A stretch of DNA of 64,000 nucleotides, taken from positions 62,001 to 126,000 of the forward strand of contig JAHDWB010000003.1 in the NCBI GenBank assembly GCA_023382595.1, written 5' to 3'. The notes beneath the pieces were generated by a model. It ran no database searches. It worked only from the letters and a program-made list of their open reading frames with translations, and was not told the DNA's origin. Position numbers and translations under genes: made by a program. Positions within the stretch are counted from its first letter, which is position 1, and each line of letters begins with the position of its first letter. Positions 63,005 to 64,000 of the stretch are shown piece by piece. This DNA is from Anaerolineales bacterium. GTDB taxonomy: Bacteria > Chloroflexota > Anaerolineae > Anaerolineales > Villigracilaceae.

Positions 63005-64000
63005 ATGCCAAAAGAATTATGGAAAGGCAACGAAGCCATAGCCGAAGCATCCGTCCGCGCGGGGCTGGAGGCGTATTTCGGTTATCCCATCACCCCACAG
63101 ACGGAAATATTGGAATATCTCTCGCGTCGCATGCCCGAACTTGGGCGTGCTTTTGTGCAGGCTGAGTCCGAACTGGGCGCGATCAACATGGTCTACGGCG
63201 CGGCTTGCACCGGCGTGCGCGTGATGTCCACCTCTTCGTCACCGGGCGTGAGCCTGATGATGGAAGGATTGTCCTATATCGCCGGCACGGAAGTCCCCGC
63301 CGTTTTGGTGAACGTCATGCGCGGCGGACCGGGTCTCGGCAACATCGCGCCTGCGCAGAGCGACTATAACCAGGCGGTTCGCGGCGGCGGACATGGCGAT
63401 TATCCGCGCATTGTGCTGGCTCCCGCATCCGTTCAGGAAGCGATCGACCTGACCGCGCTCTCGTTCGACCTCGCCGAAAAATACCGCATGATCACCATGA
63501 TCATCCTTGATGGTTCCACAGGTCAAATGATGGAACCCGCTGAAATGCCAACGATGATGGAGATCAAACGCAAGGATTTCGAGTGGGCGACCACCGGCGC
63601 AATGAACCGCGAACGCCGCGTCCTCTCCTCCATTTATCTCAACCCGCTCGACGAAGAAAAAACCAACCTGCGCCTGCTCAAACGCTGGCAGGATGTGCAA
63701 GCCAATGAAGTCCGCTACAAGGAATATTTCCTCGATGATGCCAAATATGTCGTCGTCGGTTTCGGCACGGCTGGGCGCGTTGCGCTCTCGGCTGTCCGCG
63801 AGGCGCGCGCGCAGGGCATCAAGGTCGGGCTGTTAAGACCGATCACCGTCAGCCCGTTCCCGTATGAAGCGCTGGACCAGCTCACAGGTCAGGCGGAGGC
63901 GTTCCTCGTCACTGAAATGAACATGGGACAGATGCTGGACGACGTCCTGCTCACCGTGCGCGGACGAGTTCCCGTCGAATTCTATGGACGTCCCGGCGGT
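63005..64000 (+). CDS. 2-oxoacid:ferredoxin oxidoreductase alpha subunit (partial, runs off window)
   Basis: The open frame starts at ATG 63005 and continues to the right edge (332 codons seen). It reads ELWKGNEAIAEASVRAGLEA, FGYPITPQTEILEYLS, VMSTSSSPGVSLMMEGLSY, RGGPGLGNIAPAQSDYN and GLLRPITVSPFPYEAL, the pattern of VorB/KorA-type alpha subunits. The enzyme oxidatively decarboxylates a 2-oxoacid with CoA and ferredoxin, or runs in reverse. The branched-chain or 2-oxoglutarate type fits better than pyruvate, given the fused-subunit layout is absent. The beta and gamma genes must lie beyond 64000. Confidence 0.9.
   Translation, partial: MPKELWKGNEAIAEASVRAGLEAYFGYPITPQTEILEYLSRRMPELGRAFVQAESELGAINMVYGAACTGVRVMSTSSSPGVSLMMEGLSYIAGTEVPAVLVNVMRGGPGLGNIAPAQSDYNQAVRGGGHGDYPRIVLAPASVQEAIDLTALSFDLAEKYRMITMIILDGSTGQMMEPAEMPTMMEIKRKDFEWATTGAMNRERRVLSSIYLNPLDEEKTNLRLLKRWQDVQANEVRYKEYFLDDAKYVVVGFGTAGRVALSAVREARAQGIKVGLLRPITVSPFPYEALDQLTGQAEAFLVTEMNMGQMLDDVLLTVRGRVPVEFYGRPGG

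Overview
The window reads like part of the chromosome of a free-living anaerobic or facultative bacterium of the Chloroflexota, most likely class Anaerolineae. This is an inference, not a database result. It rests on the moderately high G+C content, lipoproteins with long Thr/Pro/Ala linkers, a baseplate-J-like gene in the ruvX-mltG neighbourhood, ferredoxin-dependent 2-oxoacid oxidoreductase genes, and many short palindromic intergenic repeats. Genes are dense on both strands. No tRNA, rRNA, CRISPR array, insertion sequence or prophage was recognised. No gap without a gene exceeds 300 bases; the longest (8618-8898) holds a promoter and a structured leader.

Layout. 1-8617: housekeeping genes: the end of a DUF3592 protein, miaA, an acyl-CoA ligase, ftsH, exonuclease III, a response regulator, a DUF192 protein, a LysM/M23 peptidase and a cyclic-nucleotide-binding protein. 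8653-17004: a branched-chain amino-acid ABC transporter operon (livKHMGF) with promoter and leader, then an ornithine-cyclodeaminase-family enzyme and an FAD amine oxidoreductase. 17090-21198: a CinA-like protein, an M14 carboxypeptidase and an SAH/MTA-deaminase-like amidohydrolase fused to a CYTH-like domain. 21296-31000: membrane protein, the minus-strand cluster cysteine desulfurase / J-like protein / ruvX / mltG / TPR protein, then an MFS transporter, a helix-hairpin-helix membrane protein and a phosphohexomutase. 31062-37662: a surface TPR protein with a C-terminal anchor, a BrnT-type toxin-antitoxin pair, tatD, polyprenyl synthase, DUF177 and metG. 37714-41481: a TIR-domain protein, a GNAT enzyme and pepF.

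41528-42984 is a compact arsenic-response locus: arsR, an unlisted 24-codon Cys-rich microprotein gene and arsM, each preceded by the same ATAGA-N6-TCTAT operator. The arsM copy has an in-frame amber codon at position 14. 43094-49672 is a six-gene, tightly spaced minus-strand operon: unknown protein, RsbW-like kinase, large sensor PP2C phosphatase with its own kinase domain, STAS antagonist, and two tandem patatin-like lipases. This looks like a partner-switching pathway transcribed together with lipid hydrolases.

49778-52345: a TetR regulator with a palindromic operator, an NAD-dependent epimerase and DegV. 52352-58762: M48 protease, GNAT enzyme, small membrane protein, isochorismatase-like hydrolase, YCF48-like lipoprotein, viroplasmin-RNase H, and a rhodanese with a SufE-like protein. 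58766-64000: CBS protein, two lipoproteins, thiolase, and the start of a ferredoxin:2-oxoacid oxidoreductase operon that runs off the window.

The leading candidates for undescribed biology are the ArsR-controlled Cys-rich microprotein, the partner-switching/patatin operon, the amidohydrolase-CYTH fusion and the TIR protein with a degenerate histidine-kinase-like tail. All function calls come from reading motifs by eye.
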